A stretch of 54,399 nt of DNA. It comes from Paracoccaceae bacterium. GTDB taxonomy: Bacteria; Pseudomonadota; Alphaproteobacteria; Rhodobacterales; Rhodobacteraceae. Positions 43,044 through 50,700 of the stretch are shown here, piece after piece. The stretch's first letter is position 1. The number at the start of each line of letters is the position of its first letter. Made by a program: the position numbers and the translations under genes. The DNA lies in the NCBI GenBank assembly GCA_029862205.1, contig JAOTXT010000026.1, positions 1-54,399 on the forward strand, in the 5' to 3' direction. The notes beneath the pieces were generated by a model. The model did not search any database. It was given only the letters and a program-made list of their open reading frames with translations, and had not been told where the DNA came from.

Positions 43044-43722
43044 CGCTGCTAATACCGAGTTGGGCCAGCAGGGCGCTTGCCGCTTCCTGTTCCGCCAGCT
43101 TTTTCGATTTCGCGGTCCCCGCCGCGGTGTCGCCGGATTCGAGGCGGACCTCGACCGTGAAGCGGGGCGCATGGTCCGGGCCTTCGCGGCTGAGGACCCG
43201 GTATTCCGGCAGCTCCATGCCGCGGCCCTGGGCCCATTCCTGCAGGCGCGTCTTGGCGTCCATCGGCGCGGTTGCGGGCGCCTCGATCCGGGCCTGCCAT
43301 CGCGCCAGCACGAAATCACGCGCCGTCGCCATGCCGCCATCCAGGAACAGGGCCGCGATCACCGCTTCCATGGCGTCGGCCAGGATCGCCGTCTTGCGCC
43401 GCCCCCCGCCCGTCGCTTCGGACCGGCCGAGCCGCAGATAGGCGCCAAGCCCGATTTCACTGGCGATCTCGGCCAGGGTTTCGCGGCGCACCAATGCGTT
43501 GAACCGGGGTGCCAGCGTGCCTTCGGCCTCGTCCGGATAGGCTGCGAGCAGCGCCTCGGCGACGATCAGCCCCAGCACCCGGTCGCCCAGGAATTCCAGG
43601 CGCTGGTTATCCGGGCGTGCCGGGCCAGCGGCCGAGGGGTGGGTAATGGCGCTGGTCAGCAGATTCCGGGCCTTGAATTGGTGGTCCAGCACCGACTCTA
43701 GCCCGGCGATCGGGTCCGCCAT
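43036..43722 (-). CDS. rnc: Ribonuclease III
   Basis: RNase III cuts double-stranded RNA in rRNA and mRNA processing. The signature NQRLEFLGDRVLGLIVAE contains the catalytic acidic residues, and a second acidic site lies in DAMEAVIAALFLDGG. The dsRNA-binding domain occupies the C-terminal 70 residues (TRLQEWAQGRGM to SKKLAEQEAASALL). The ATG at 43722 overlaps the lepB2 stop by one base; the preceding GTG at 43725 is also possible. Length 228 aa. Confidence 0.97.
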   Translation of the reverse strand: MADPIAGLESVLDHQFKARNLLTSAITHPSAAGPARPDNQRLEFLGDRVLGLIVAEALLAAYPDEAEGTLAPRFNALVRRETLAEIASEIGLGAYLRLGRSEATGGGRRKTAILADAMEAVIAALFLDGGMATARDFVLARWQARIEAPATAPMDAKTRLQEWAQGRGMELPEYRVLSREGPDHAPRFTVEVRLESGDTAAGTAKSKKLAEQEAASALLAQLGISSDD

Positions 43723-44486
43723 CACTCGACCTCGCGGAAGAACCGGTTCCAGCGCGGGGTAATGAAGCGGGCGGTGCGGTCGAGCGAGGTGTGGATCAGC
43801 GAGACCTGATAGCGCAGCCGCGAGATTGGCACCGGGCCATGGCCGGTATTTCGGCTGTCAAGCGCGCTGTCGCGGTTGTCGCCCAGAAGGAAGACCTGAC
43901 CGTTCGGGATCCGCATGACCGAGGTGTCGTCGCTCACGTTGCGCCCCGGCACCGAATGGCCGATCCGGTTGCGTGTGTTCAGGACACGCACGCTACGGCC
44001 CCCGGGCAGGGTTTCGCGCCAGACCTCCTGGATACAGGGGCCGGTCCGGCTCCGCTCGTCGTTGATGCACATTGCGGGGGGCAGGCCGCGTCCCTCACGC
44101 CGATTGGGCAGCACCCGGTCCTCCAGCCGCTCCATCAGGGCGCGATAGCCGTTGATATAGACCGCGCCGCCGCGGATCTGGACGGTCTCGCCCGGCAGGC
44201 CAACCACCCGGCGGATCTGCTCGGCACCGCGCTGGCCCGGCACCAAATAGGCGACCAGCGCGCCCCGCTCGGGCGTCTCGCCCGGGGTCAGCGCTTCCGC
44301 CAAGACCCAGTCGCCAGGCAGCAAGACGGGTGCCATGGCGCTGTCGCGGATGCGGTAGCTGCTGCCGCCATTAAAGGCGGTGAAGGCCAGCGGGCCGACC
44401 AGGACCAGCAGCATGGCGGCCACGGCCAGCCCGACGACGCCGCCGAGGAGCAGCCAGAGCCAAGGAATTCTTCCCGCATTCGCCAT
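43722..44486 (-). CDS. Signal peptidase I paralogue, catalytic lysine replaced by arginine
   Basis: A 254-aa second LepB-like protein directly after lepB. It has one N-terminal transmembrane helix (residues 10-36), the serine box YRIRDSAMAPVLLPGD (Ser49), a RRVVGLPGETVQI box and the GDNRDSALDSR motif, so the fold is conserved. In box D the general-base lysine of active enzymes (K in KRVVGLPGD of the neighbour) is Arg92 (codon CGC). Ser/Lys chemistry is therefore lost unless another lysine substitutes. The TPR of the neighbour's Cys pair (CINDERS...GPC) is also kept, indicating a tandem duplication. Likely an inactive or modified paralogue. Confidence 0.85.
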   Translation of the reverse strand: MANAGRIPWLWLLLGGVVGLAVAAMLLVLVGPLAFTAFNGGSSYRIRDSAMAPVLLPGDWVLAEALTPGETPERGALVAYLVPGQRGAEQIRRVVGLPGETVQIRGGAVYINGYRALMERLEDRVLPNRREGRGLPPAMCINDERSRTGPCIQEVWRETLPGGRSVRVLNTRNRIGHSVPGRNVSDDTSVMRIPNGQVFLLGDNRDSALDSRNTGHGPVPISRLRYQVSLIHTSLDRTARFITPRWNRFFREVE

Positions 44487-44488
44487 GG

Positions 44489-45370
44489 TCAATCGATCGA
44501 TTTGAAGAGCCGGTCGAAGCGCCAATTCCAAACCTGCCAGAACGGCCCGTGCGAGGAGATCGCGATCACCTCGGCCCGGCCCATCAGGTTCTCGAACGGC
44601 ACCATACCGACCGCCGCTCGGCTGTCGACCGAATTGTCGCGGTTGTCACCCATGAAAAAAAGGTGGTCCTCGGGCACGGCGAATTCAGGCGTGTTGTCGC
44701 TGTCGCGATAGCGCGGCGCGCTGGTATCGCCGATCAAACCGGTCAGGTTCAGCACTGAATGGACCGTTCCATTGGGCAGCGTCTCGCGCCAGTGCTCCTT
44801 CAGGCAATCGCCGCCCGGGGAAACGGGATCGTTGGTGCAGCGGGGAAAGCTGGGCGGGCTGCCGCGCTTGACCTTCGGCTCGACGAAATCGCCTGAACGC
44901 ACGGTCTCCAGCGCCTGCCCGTTGATGTGCAGAATCCCAGCCTTCACCTGGATCCGGTCGCCGGGCAGGCCGACCACCCGCTTCACATAGTCGATGCAGT
45001 CATTGGGCGCGGTGGGGCGCGAACTGGTCAGCGAGGCCGCCAGGTTGACCACCAGGTCGATCGGACCTTGCGTGCAGGCGTCCGCGCCCGGGCGCTTGAA
45101 CACGACAACGTCGCCGCGTTCGGGCAGTTCCGACCAAATCCGGCCATCGAACCAGTCGGGTGCGAAGGGCAGCGAGTAGTGCGAATACCCATAGGCGAAC
45201 TTGGAGACGAACAGATAATCGCCCACCAGAAGGGACGGCTTCATCGAGCCGGACGGGATCGAAAACGGCTGGTAGAGCGCCGACCGGAACACCATGGCAA
45301 TCACCAAAGCCCAGAAGACGGTCTTCAGTGTTTCCCAGAAGCCGTCTTTTTGCGTTTTTTGTCGCGCCAT
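44489..45370 (-). CDS. lepB: Signal peptidase I
   Basis: LepB removes signal peptides from exported proteins at the inner membrane. A single N-terminal helix (about residues 17-36) is followed by the catalytic serine Ser42 in SIPSGSMKPSLLVGDY, the general-base Lys130 in DYVKRVVGLPGDRIQV and GDNRDNSVDSR. A Cys pair (CTNDPVSPGGDC) matches the disulfide loop of E. coli LepB. Length is 293 aa. It heads the lepB-lepB2-rnc-era-DUF1491-recO operon, with gaps of only a few bases throughout. Confidence 0.97.
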   Translation of the reverse strand: MARQKTQKDGFWETLKTVFWALVIAMVFRSALYQPFSIPSGSMKPSLLVGDYLFVSKFAYGYSHYSLPFAPDWFDGRIWSELPERGDVVVFKRPGADACTQGPIDLVVNLAASLTSSRPTAPNDCIDYVKRVVGLPGDRIQVKAGILHINGQALETVRSGDFVEPKVKRGSPPSFPRCTNDPVSPGGDCLKEHWRETLPNGTVHSVLNLTGLIGDTSAPRYRDSDNTPEFAVPEDHLFFMGDNRDNSVDSRAAVGMVPFENLMGRAEVIAISSHGPFWQVWNWRFDRLFKSID

Positions 45371-45559
45371 TGGGGGATCCAGCCGGGCGGCCCGGGTCGG
45401 ACCTGAGATCGGGGCTATGTGGCCTCCCGTCCGGGCGAAGTCAAGTTACTCGGTGCGCGGATTTGGCCATGCCCGCGCGTCTGCGGCGCCCCCGCAGCGC
45501 CCCTGCCGCAAGGCTTGGCGGCAATTTGACGCCAGCCTCGGCGCTTGCCCAGATCGCCG

Positions 45560-45588
45560 TTGACGGCGCGGGGGGCTTGGTGTATCTC
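45560..45588 (+). promoter_or_regulatory. Predicted sigma-70-type promoter of rpsT
   Basis: TTGACG (45560-45565) and TATCTC (45583-45588) are separated by exactly 17 bases, and the rpsT ATG lies about 39 bases downstream. TTGACG is a good -35; the -10 is imperfect but common in GC-rich alphaproteobacteria. Confidence 0.6.
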
Positions 45589-45626
45589 CGCCGCTCATCT
45601 TCGAGACACAAGAGACGGAACGACCC

Positions 45627-45893
45627 ATGGCAAACTCGCCATCCGCGAAGAAGCGCGTCCGCCAGACGGCCCGCCGCACCGAGGTCAACAAGGCCCGGCG
45701 CTCGCGCGTGCGCACTTACATCCGCAAGGTCGAGGAGGCGATCGCCGCCGGTGACCAGGCAGCGGCAACGGAAGCCTTGAGGGCCGCCCAGCCCGAGATC
45801 ATGCGCGGTGCCAACAAGGGCATCCTGCACAAGAACACGGCCAGCCGTAAGGTTTCGCGCCTCCATCATCGCGTCAAAGCGATGAGCGCCTGA
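45627..45893 (+). CDS. rpsT: 30S ribosomal protein S20
   Basis: S20 is a small basic protein of the 30S subunit that binds the 5' domain of 16S rRNA. The 88-aa product ([20 protein letters not shown] start, [33 protein letters not shown]) is a full match to the family. It is monocistronic: a promoter lies upstream and a terminator two bases after the stop. Its position shortly before dnaA is usual in alphaproteobacteria. Confidence 0.98.
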   Translation: MANSPSAKKRVRQTARRTEVNKARRSRVRTYIRKVEEAIAAGDQAAATEALRAAQPEIMRGANKGILHKNTASRKVSRLHHRVKAMSA

Positions 45894-45894
45894 C

Positions 45895-45915
45895 CCAGCC
45901 GGTCGGGCCGGCTGG
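45895..45915 (+). terminator. Intrinsic terminator of rpsT
   Basis: An 8-bp stem CCAGCCGG/CCGGCTGG (45895-45902 and 45908-45915) with a 5-base loop is followed by TTTTA. Confidence 0.88.
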
Positions 45916-46294
45916 TTTTACCTCCGGGACATGACGAATGGATGACCCGCCGCGCAAGCGCGGCGGCGATCTCTTGCAGAAAATTCACGGAACTGAAATG
46001 TTCCCGTTTCCTTCACGTGTTCCTGCCCGCCGATTTTCGCTAGCATGGCACCTGCCCAGATTCGCATGACTGGGCAATAGAAAACGATCAAGTATTTCCC
46101 CATTGGCGCATCCACTTTTATAGTGGAGGTGGCGTTCTTTATTTACATTTTGTGGAATTTTTCTTCCCCCTTCGGCGCGTCGAAAATAAATTCCAAGTCG
46201 GGTCGGAAATCTATTGCCCCCGCGCTGCCTGACCCTTTACCTCTGGTTTTCGTCGAGTCGGAGAATGGAATCAGAATGGGATGAGGTGTAACGC
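45916..46294. promoter_or_regulatory. AT-rich region upstream of the rhodanese-dnaA unit
   Basis: About 380 bp without a gene. A clearly AT-rich stretch runs from 46125 to 46200 (TTCTTTATTTACATTTTG). Three GANTC sites (46059-46063, 46255-46259, 46268-46272) could be CcrM methylation marks. A single loose DnaA-box-like sequence TGTGGAATT (46151-46159) matches TGTGGATAA poorly. The region probably contains the dnaA promoter; I do not see an origin of replication. Confidence 0.5.
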
Positions 46295-46741
46295 GTGGCA
46301 GCCGGTGGACCGATCGTCGACGAAGCCGATCCGGCCGTGGCCTACGCCCTCCTGGAAACCGATCCGAATGCCGCTCTGATCGACGTGCGTACTAGGGCCG
46401 AGTGGGCCTTTGTTGGCGTTCCGGATCTGTCAGCCCTCGGCCGGCAGATCTGGCCCATCGAGTGGGTTGGGTTTCCGGATATGGCTCCGAACCGGGCGTT
46501 CTTGGACGAGCTCTCGGCGCGGATGGGAGGCAGGAAACCCTCGCGGATGTTTTTCATTTGCCGGTCAGGTAGCCGGTCGATGGCCGCGGCTCAAAGTGTT
46601 GCGATGGCGCTGGTGCAGCAGGGCATAGATGCCCATTGCACCAATGTCGCCGAGGGTTTTGAGGGAGACCTCGATCAAGACGGTCATCGGGGCGGCATGA
46701 ACGGGTGGAAAGCCCGGGGCCTGCCTTGGCGGCAAAATTAG
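46295..46741 (+). CDS. Rhodanese-domain protein
   Basis: A 148-aa single rhodanese domain. The early ALIDVRTRAEWAFVGVPDL strand-loop and the active-site loop FFICRSGSRSMAAAQ with Cys89 mark a potentially active sulfurtransferase or thiol carrier; the six-residue loop C-R-S-G-S-R is the rhodanese length. The C-terminal NVAEGFEGDLDQDGHRGGMNGWKARGLPW is typical of bacterial single-domain members (quoted by its borders N-W). GTG start at 46295. It sits between rpsT and dnaA and ends 66 bp before the dnaA start, so dnaA may be read from its promoter. Confidence 0.88.
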   Translation: MAAGGPIVDEADPAVAYALLETDPNAALIDVRTRAEWAFVGVPDLSALGRQIWPIEWVGFPDMAPNRAFLDELSARMGGRKPSRMFFICRSGSRSMAAAQSVAMALVQQGIDAHCTNVAEGFEGDLDQDGHRGGMNGWKARGLPWRQN

Positions 46742-46806
46742 GGAGAACGGGCGTCAGCGCTTTGGAGTTGCGCGCCCAGGAAACGAACAAGAAAGCAGGG
46801 AAAGTT

Positions 46807-48228
46807 ATGGAAAACAGGGGGGTTGGCGAGAACTCGGCCAGTTCGGCCGGTCTTGAGCAGCTTTGGGAGAAGACACTTGAGCAAGCTCGCCACGAATTGG
46901 GCGAGACATGCGTCGCGCAGTGGATCTATCCGGTCAAACTGACCGAGATCAACGGCGACTCGGCGGTGCTGGCCGCGGCCACCGGATTCCTTGCGGATTG
47001 GGTCGAGCGCAACTATGGCCGGCAATTGTTGCGAATCCTTCAGAAACAGCGGCCGAAGATCAAGCGGGTCAGGTTCACGATCGAGCCGGGTCTCGGCGGC
47101 AACCCAGATATGGCGGCGCCCAATGGGCGCGACCGGGCCGCCAAGCACGAGGGCAAGAACGGCGGTAATCCCGCCGACGAGGCAATTCTGCAATCTGCCC
47201 CGCTGGATCCGCGGTTCACCTTCGACAGCTTTGTCGTCGGCAAGCCGAACGAACTGGCACACGCCGCGGCCCGACGTGTGGCCGAGAGCGCGGATGCCTC
47301 GTTCAACCCGGTCTTCCTCTATGGCGGCGTGGGCCTCGGCAAGACCCATCTGATGCATGCGATCGGCTGGCATCTGAAGCAAACGCGGCCCAATTGCCGG
47401 GTTCTCTATCTCTCGGCCGAATACTTCATGTATCGCTTCGTCCAGGCGCTGCGCTACCGGGACACGCTGACCTTCAAACAGCAGTTCCGCTCGGTCGATG
47501 TGCTGATGGTCGACGACGTGCAGTTCATCGCTGGCAAGGAATCGACCCAGGAAGAGTTCTTCCACACCTTCAATGCGCTGATCGACCAGAAAAAGCAGAT
47601 CGTGATTTCGGGCGACCGCAGCCCCGAGCGCATCGACGGACTGGAAGAGCGTATCTGCTCGCGCCTGCAATGGGGCCTGGTGGTCGACATTCACCCGACC
47701 GACTACGAGCTGCGTCTGGGCATCCTGCAATCCAAGGCCGAGGCGATCGCCGCCGCGAATCCGAATTTCGAGATGGACCCGAAGGTGCTGGAATTCCTGG
47801 CGCACCGGATCAGTTCGAATGTGCGTGTTCTGGAAGGCGCGCTGACCCGGCTCTTCGCGTTTGCCTCGCTGATCGGTCGGCGCATCACAATGGACATGAC
47901 CCAGGAATGCCTGGCTGACCTGTTGCGCACCGCCGACCGCAAGGTCACGATCGAGGAGATCAAGCGCAAGGTCGCGGACCACTACAATCTGCGCATGTCG
48001 GACCTGACCTCGGCCAGGCGTGCCCGCGCGGTGGCCCGGCCCCGGCAGGTGGCGATGTTCCTGGCCAAGTCGTTGACCTCGAAATCCCTGCCCGAGATCG
48101 GGCGCGGTTTCGGCGGCCGCGACCACACAACGGTGATCCATGCGGTGAACAAGATCAGCCAGTTGCGCGAGACCGACAGCCAATTGGCCGACGATATCGA
48201 GATGCTGAGGCGTATGTTGGAGGGGTAA
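46807..48228 (+). CDS. dnaA: Chromosomal replication initiator DnaA
   Basis: DnaA binds DnaA boxes at oriC and opens the origin. Domain I is at residues 17-90 (LEQLWEKTLEQARHELGETC by borders), a low-complexity domain II follows, then the AAA+ domain with Walker A GGVGLGKTHLMHA, Walker B LMVDDVQFIAGK and sensor residues. The C-terminal DNA-binding domain has SARRARAVARPRQVAMFLAK and the signature GRGFGGRDHTTVIHAV. ATG 46807 gives 473 aa; upstream in-frame codons run into the rhodanese gene. The stop codon sits in the loop of a 10-bp hairpin. Confidence 0.98.
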   Translation: MENRGVGENSASSAGLEQLWEKTLEQARHELGETCVAQWIYPVKLTEINGDSAVLAAATGFLADWVERNYGRQLLRILQKQRPKIKRVRFTIEPGLGGNPDMAAPNGRDRAAKHEGKNGGNPADEAILQSAPLDPRFTFDSFVVGKPNELAHAAARRVAESADASFNPVFLYGGVGLGKTHLMHAIGWHLKQTRPNCRVLYLSAEYFMYRFVQALRYRDTLTFKQQFRSVDVLMVDDVQFIAGKESTQEEFFHTFNALIDQKKQIVISGDRSPERIDGLEERICSRLQWGLVVDIHPTDYELRLGILQSKAEAIAAANPNFEMDPKVLEFLAHRISSNVRVLEGALTRLFAFASLIGRRITMDMTQECLADLLRTADRKVTIEEIKRKVADHYNLRMSDLTSARRARAVARPRQVAMFLAKSLTSKSLPEIGRGFGGRDHTTVIHAVNKISQLRETDSQLADDIEMLRRMLEG

Positions 48229-48239
48229 CCCCCTCCAAC
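48216..48239 (+). promoter_or_regulatory. Hairpin with the dnaA stop codon in its loop
   Basis: GTTGGAGGGG (48216-48225) pairs perfectly with CCCCTCCAAC (48230-48239), leaving the loop TAAC, whose TAA is the dnaA stop. There is no T-run, so it is not a standard terminator. It may affect termination, mRNA stability or dnaA-dnaN read-through. Confidence 0.6.
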
Positions 48240-48357
48240 CCCCGCATCTTGTGTGATTCGTGATTGAATCGCCCTTTAGAATTGCTAGTCTGATTCTCCG
48301 GTTGGTTCCCGTCCGGGGGCCGCTCGTGTGCGGACGGGCTAGGGGGTAAGGCAGGCG
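48240..48357 (+). promoter_or_regulatory. dnaA-dnaN intergenic region with GANTC cluster and stem-loop
   Basis: Three GANTC sites occur within 42 bases (48255-48259, 48266-48270, 48292-48296). Further on, CCCGTCCG (48308-48315) can pair with CGGACGGG (48331-48338). The region should hold the dnaN promoter; AGGGGGTAAGG near 48341 provides a Shine-Dalgarno-like stretch. Confidence 0.5.
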
Positions 48358-49476
48358 ATGAAGGTCACGATCGAGAGGGCTGCGCTGTTGAAGGCCATGA
48401 GCCGCGCGCAGGCTGTGCTGGAGCGCAAGAACACCATCCCGATCCTTGCCAATGTGCTGATCGAGGCGGAAGCCGACCGGGTGAGCCTGCGTGCCACCGA
48501 CCTGGACATCGAGATCATCGAACAGATCCCCGCGAATGCCGAGCGTCCAGGCGCGGTCACGGTCGCGGCGCATCTGCTGCACGAGATCGTGCGCAAACTG
48601 CCCGACGGCGCACAATTGGACCTCTCGTCGGACGAGGCGACCGGGCGTCTCGACGTGGTGGCCGGGCGCTCGCGTTTCTCGCTGGCGACCCTGCCGCGCG
48701 AGGATTTCCCGGTCATGGCCTCGAGCGAATACACCTGCTCGTATTCGGCGCCCGCGCCGGTGCTGCGGCGCCTCTTCGACAAGTCAAAATTCGCCGTCTC
48801 AACCGAGGAGACGCGCTATTATCTGAACGGCGTCTACCTGCATGTGGCCGACGAGGACGGCGCCAAGGTGCTGCGCGCCGTGGCGACCGATGGCCACCGG
48901 CTGGCACGGATCGACGCGGACCTGCCCGCGGGCGCCGAGGCCGCGCCCGGCGTGATCGTGCCGCGCAAGACAGTGGGCGAGCTCCGCAAATTGCTCGAGG
49001 ACGACGAGGCCGAGATCGCCATCTCGGTCAGCGAGACCAAGATCCGGTTCTCGGTCGATGGGCTGGTCCTGACCTCGAAGGTGATCGACGGCGCCTTCCC
49101 GGACTACACGCGGGTGATCCCCACGGGCAATACAAGGCGCATGGAGGTGGACGCGGCCGATTTCGCCGCCGCGGTCGACCGCGTGGCCACGGTCAGCCAG
49201 GAACGCTCGCGCGCGGTCAAGCTGGCGATGGAACAGGACAAGCTCTCGCTCTCGGTCAACAGCCCCGATGCGGGCAGCGCCACCGAGGAACTGGTGGTCG
49301 CCTATCCGGACGAGGCGATGGAGATCGGCTTCAACGCCAAATACTTGCTCGAGATCGCGAGCCAGGTGGATCGCGAGAACGCGGTCTTCCTTTTCAACGA
49401 TCCGGGCGATCCCACGCTGGTGCGCGAGGGCGACGATGCCACCGCGGTCTATGTGGTGATGCCTATGCGGGTCTGA
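48358..49476 (+). CDS. dnaN: DNA polymerase III beta subunit (sliding clamp)
   Basis: DnaN forms the ring-shaped clamp tethering DNA polymerase III to DNA. The start MKVTIERAALLKAMSRAQAV, RKNTIPILANVLIEA, the DVVAGRSRFSLATLP segment, YYLNGVYLHV, ATDGHRLARID and the conserved PMRV terminus of the clamp are all present. Length is 372 aa. recF and gyrB, which usually follow in related genomes, are not found here; the next gene is trpA on the opposite strand. Confidence 0.98.
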   Translation: MKVTIERAALLKAMSRAQAVLERKNTIPILANVLIEAEADRVSLRATDLDIEIIEQIPANAERPGAVTVAAHLLHEIVRKLPDGAQLDLSSDEATGRLDVVAGRSRFSLATLPREDFPVMASSEYTCSYSAPAPVLRRLFDKSKFAVSTEETRYYLNGVYLHVADEDGAKVLRAVATDGHRLARIDADLPAGAEAAPGVIVPRKTVGELRKLLEDDEAEIAISVSETKIRFSVDGLVLTSKVIDGAFPDYTRVIPTGNTRRMEVDAADFAAAVDRVATVSQERSRAVKLAMEQDKLSLSVNSPDAGSATEELVVAYPDEAMEIGFNAKYLLEIASQVDRENAVFLFNDPGDPTLVREGDDATAVYVVMPMRV

Positions 49477-49486
49477 GCCAATCCGC

Positions 49487-50278
49487 TCAGACGCTGTGCG
49501 CCCCTTGCGCCAAGGATTTCACAAAGCCCAAAACCTCCGTCGGGCTGTCGCCCCGGCCAATGCGGTCGACGATGGCGGAGCCGACCACCACACCGTCGGC
49601 GATACCGGCGATCGCCGCCGCGTTCTCTGGCGTCTTGATCCCAAAGCCTACGCAGACGGGTAGATCGGTCGCCGCCTTGATCCGCGCAACGTCCGGGGCC
49701 ACCGCGTCGGCGTGGGCCGCCGCCGCGCCGGTAATGCCGGTGATTGAGACGTAGTAGACGAAGCCGGATGTGTTCGCGAGGACCGCCGGCAGGCGTTTTT
49801 CATCGGTCGTGGGCGTGGCCAGCCGGATGAAGTGCAGCCCGGCGGCGTTGGCCGGGATGCAGAGCTCGTCATCCTCCTCGGGCGGCAGGTCGACGACGAT
49901 CAAGCCGTCGGCGCCAGCCTCCTTGGTGGCGGCGAGAAATGGGTGGACGCCCATCGAGTAGATCGGGTTGTAATAGCCCATCAGGATGATCGGGGTCTCG
50001 TCGTCGCTCTGGCGGAAGGCGCGGACCATGGCCAGCGTCTTCTCCATCGTCTGGCCAGCGGCCAATGCGCGCTGACCCGCCAACTGGATCGACGGGCCGT
50101 CCGCCATCGGGTCGGTAAACGGCATGCCGATCTCGATCACGTCGACGCCCGCGCCCGGAAGACCGCGCAGGATTTCCAGCGAGGTATCGTAATCCGGATC
50201 GCCGGCCGTGACGAAGGTGACGAAGGCGGCGCGGCCATCGGCCTTCAGGCTGGCGAAACGGGCGTCGATGCGAGACAT
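49487..50278 (-). CDS. trpA: Tryptophan synthase alpha subunit
   Basis: TrpA splits indole-3-glycerol phosphate, passing indole to TrpB. The catalytic Glu is in [16 protein letters not shown] and the catalytic Asp is the last D of that stretch. Further features are the [13 protein letters not shown] motif, [20 protein letters not shown]-like VSITGITGA and [13 protein letters not shown]. Length is 263 aa. It lies 41 bp after the DUF2158 gene within the trpF-GNAT-trpB-DUF2158-trpA cluster. It is convergent with dnaN, 10 bp apart. Confidence 0.97.
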   Translation of the reverse strand: MSRIDARFASLKADGRAAFVTFVTAGDPDYDTSLEILRGLPGAGVDVIEIGMPFTDPMADGPSIQLAGQRALAAGQTMEKTLAMVRAFRQSDDETPIILMGYYNPIYSMGVHPFLAATKEAGADGLIVVDLPPEEDDELCIPANAAGLHFIRLATPTTDEKRLPAVLANTSGFVYYVSITGITGAAAAHADAVAPDVARIKAATDLPVCVGFGIKTPENAAAIAGIADGVVVGSAIVDRIGRGDSPTEVLGFVKSLAQGAHSV

Positions 50279-50319
50279 GATGCCTTCCCTCTTGGTCGGG
50301 CCGCAGAAGCGGTCCCGGC

Positions 50320-50688
50320 TTAGTCGTCGTCCTTGCGGAAATACTTCTTGTCGCGGGGCTTGCCGTCCCAGCCGGTCTTTCGCGGGGGACGGTCGTCATC
50401 GCGGTCGCGGCCTTTGTAGCCGCCCCGGTCACCGCCTCGATCGTCCCGGCCGCGGCCCTTGAAGCCGCCGTCGCGGTCGCCGCCACCTCTCGGGCCGCCG
50501 CGCCCGGCGCTACGGTCGTCCTCGCGGTGCTCCCACTTGTTCAGAAGCACTGGGGCGAAGTTGTCGCGCCCGATCTGGCCCTCGTTGCACCAAACCGTCG
50601 AGATCATGTCCTCGTCCGCAGCCTCGACGCACATACGCATCGAGCCGGACTTCAGGACCACCAGATCCCCGATATTGAACTTTGCCAC
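50320..50688 (-). CDS. DUF2158 (YodC-like) protein with RGG-rich disordered tail
   Basis: A 122-aa protein. Residues 1-55 ([38 protein letters not shown]) match the small DUF2158/YodC domain. Residues 56-122 form a low-complexity tail rich in Arg, Gly and Asp with repeated [12 protein letters not shown] units, ending in [12 protein letters not shown] tails often bind RNA. The GTG start at 50688 has AGGAAG six bases upstream, overlapping the trpB stop region (12-bp gap), so it is an integral operon member between trpB and trpA. Function unknown. Confidence 0.8.
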   Translation of the reverse strand: MAKFNIGDLVVLKSGSMRMCVEAADEDMISTVWCNEGQIGRDNFAPVLLNKWEHREDDRSAGRGGPRGGGDRDGGFKGRGRDDRGGDRGGYKGRDRDDDRPPRKTGWDGKPRDKKYFRKDDD

Positions 50689-50700
50689 TTGGCGCTTCCT

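Noticed and set aside
45894-46294. Possible oriC next to dnaA
   Set aside because: Only one poor DnaA-box-like sequence (TGTGGAATT) and no box cluster or AT-rich 13-mer array. In this group origins are often away from dnaA.
46738-48615. Long open frame (625 codons) antisense to dnaA
   Set aside because: dnaA on the + strand is unmistakable, and the antisense product has low-complexity composition with no family resemblance.
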